In this document: positions 63,446-64,000 of the stretch, in pieces
How positions within the stretch are numbered: position 1 is the first letter of the stretch
Layout of the letters: each line of letters opens with the position of its first letter
Assembly (NCBI GenBank): GCA_014055495.1
Contig: WIAG01000006.1
Location: 1 to 64,000 of the forward strand
Direction of reading: 5' to 3'
From: Nitrospira sp. CR1.2
Lineage (GTDB): Bacteria > Nitrospirota > Nitrospiria > Nitrospirales > Nitrospiraceae
DNA: 64,000 bases
Made by a program: the position numbers and the translations under genes
Notes under the pieces: generated by a model
The model's input: the letters and a program-made list of their open reading frames with translations, nothing else
Told to the model about the DNA's origin: nothing
The model's database searches: none

Positions 63446-64000
63446 GCGTGAGACCTCCCCGGCACACGCCGCCGTCCCGGGACGGGACGCGAAAGCTCCC
63501 CCTCCCAGGCTTTGAAGTGGTCCAGCACGGCGTGGTGGGTCGTGTCGAGGCGGATGGGTGTCACGGAGACCATCCGGCGCGCCAAGGCTTCGTGATCGGC
63601 GTCTTTCTGCCGACTCCACGATTGCCGAGTTCCGGCAATCCAATAGTACTTCCGCCCCCTCGGATCAACTTTCTCCACGATGGGATTATTGAACCGCCGC
63701 CGACTGAGGCAGGTCACCTTGACGCCCTTGATTCCACGCAAGGGAACATCAGGGATATTCACGTTCAGGATGGTTTCCGGCGGCAACCCATGCGCCAATA
63801 CTGCTGATGCCACTCGAGCGGCATATCGGGCTCCGACTTCGAAGCGAAATGTGGTTTCACCCTCCTGAGAGACGGCCACAGAAGGAATACCGAGAATCGT
63901 TCCCTCCAAGGCACCCGACACCGTGCCGGAATACATGACATCATCACCGAGATTCACGCCGCGATTGATCCCCGACACGATGAGCGCTGGCTGGTCCGGC
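63442..64000 (-). CDS. surE: 5'-nucleotidase SurE (partial)
   Basis: The 3' part of the gene; the start is beyond the right edge, so the N-terminal DDG metal motif is not seen. The window holds IVSGINRGVNLGDDVMYSGTVSGALEG (the SurE metal/nucleotide loop) and ETILNVNIPD, both diagnostic. SurE removes 5'/3' phosphates from nucleotides. It continues rightward past 64000; the ORF tail ends with a basic SRPVPGRRRVPGRSHA stretch. Its stop overlaps the DedA start. Confidence 0.93.
   Translation of the reverse strand, partial: PDQPALIVSGINRGVNLGDDVMYSGTVSGALEGTILGIPSVAVSQEGETTFRFEVGARYAARVASAVLAHGLPPETILNVNIPDVPLRGIKGVKVTCLSRRRFNNPIVEKVDPRGRKYYWIAGTRQSWSRQKDADHEALARRMVSVTPIRLDTTHHAVLDHFKAWEGELSRPVPGRRRVPGRSHA

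Overview
The window is a dense, GC-rich bacterial chromosome segment with about 60 protein genes and two tRNAs. The gene content suggests a Nitrospira-like member of the Nitrospirota. Pointers are c-type cytochromes with a MauG/CcpA-type di-haem peroxidase, an Alginate_exp-type outer-membrane porin, a PerR / rubrerythrin / CCG-domain Fe-S / DUF3501 oxidative-stress operon, and a large type IV pilus locus. This assignment is inferred from gene families; no rRNA or other decisive marker is present.

Layout: 1-1745 (minus) holds a MotA/ExbB-type channel protein and an OmpA/MotB-type partner cut by the left edge. Their architecture resembles ZorA/ZorB of the Zorya anti-phage system. 2505-6271 (minus) is a probable operon perR > rubrerythrin > Fe-S protein > DUF3501 > tandem 6-pyruvoyltetrahydropterin-synthase-like protein, with a palindromic candidate PerR operator before perR. 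6479-9857 is mixed: rfbC, a MoaD/ThiS-like protein, HU and two unknowns or cysteine-cluster proteins. 9854-12521 is an odd tract: a long inverted-repeat element, tRNA-Arg(CCG), tRNA-Lys(CTT), a second hairpin repeat, two coupled zinc-ribbon microproteins, a 25-residue membrane peptide and much sequence without convincing genes.

12522-18591 holds a PilZ protein, a periplasmic redox operon (di-haem peroxidase, DUF1264 protein, monohaem cytochrome c) and a probable lysine/aminoadipate module (saccharopine dehydrogenase family, ALDH7-type aldehyde dehydrogenase, short VOC/DUF1338-like protein). 18717-31269 carries a RicT/PSP1 protein, an EVE protein, a YdcF-like membrane protein, ThrH, RecQ, a porin with a small periplasmic partner, TatA and TatB, and a MidA-like methyltransferase. 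31400-36983 contains a TauE/SafE permease, an ABC-exporter-shaped protein whose ATPase motifs are all degraded, and a GT2 / LABN / ArnT-like operon probably acting on lipid A. 36988-44846 (minus) holds a PAP2 phosphatase, a TolB-like propeller, an M1 peptidase, a tandem receiver protein and the housekeeping set phoH-ybeY-ftsY.

44966-60070 (minus) is a type IV pilus region: two separate minor-pilin sets (fimT, pilV, pilW, pilX types) lie either side of PilB, with PilY1, an Ig-like lipoprotein overlapping PilY1, and the prepilin peptidase PilD. 60288-64000 carries a stand-alone LuxR-type HTH protein, a TrmH-family rRNA methyltransferase, cysS, a DedA protein and surE, which runs off the right edge. 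No CRISPR array, rRNA gene or complete insertion sequence was seen.
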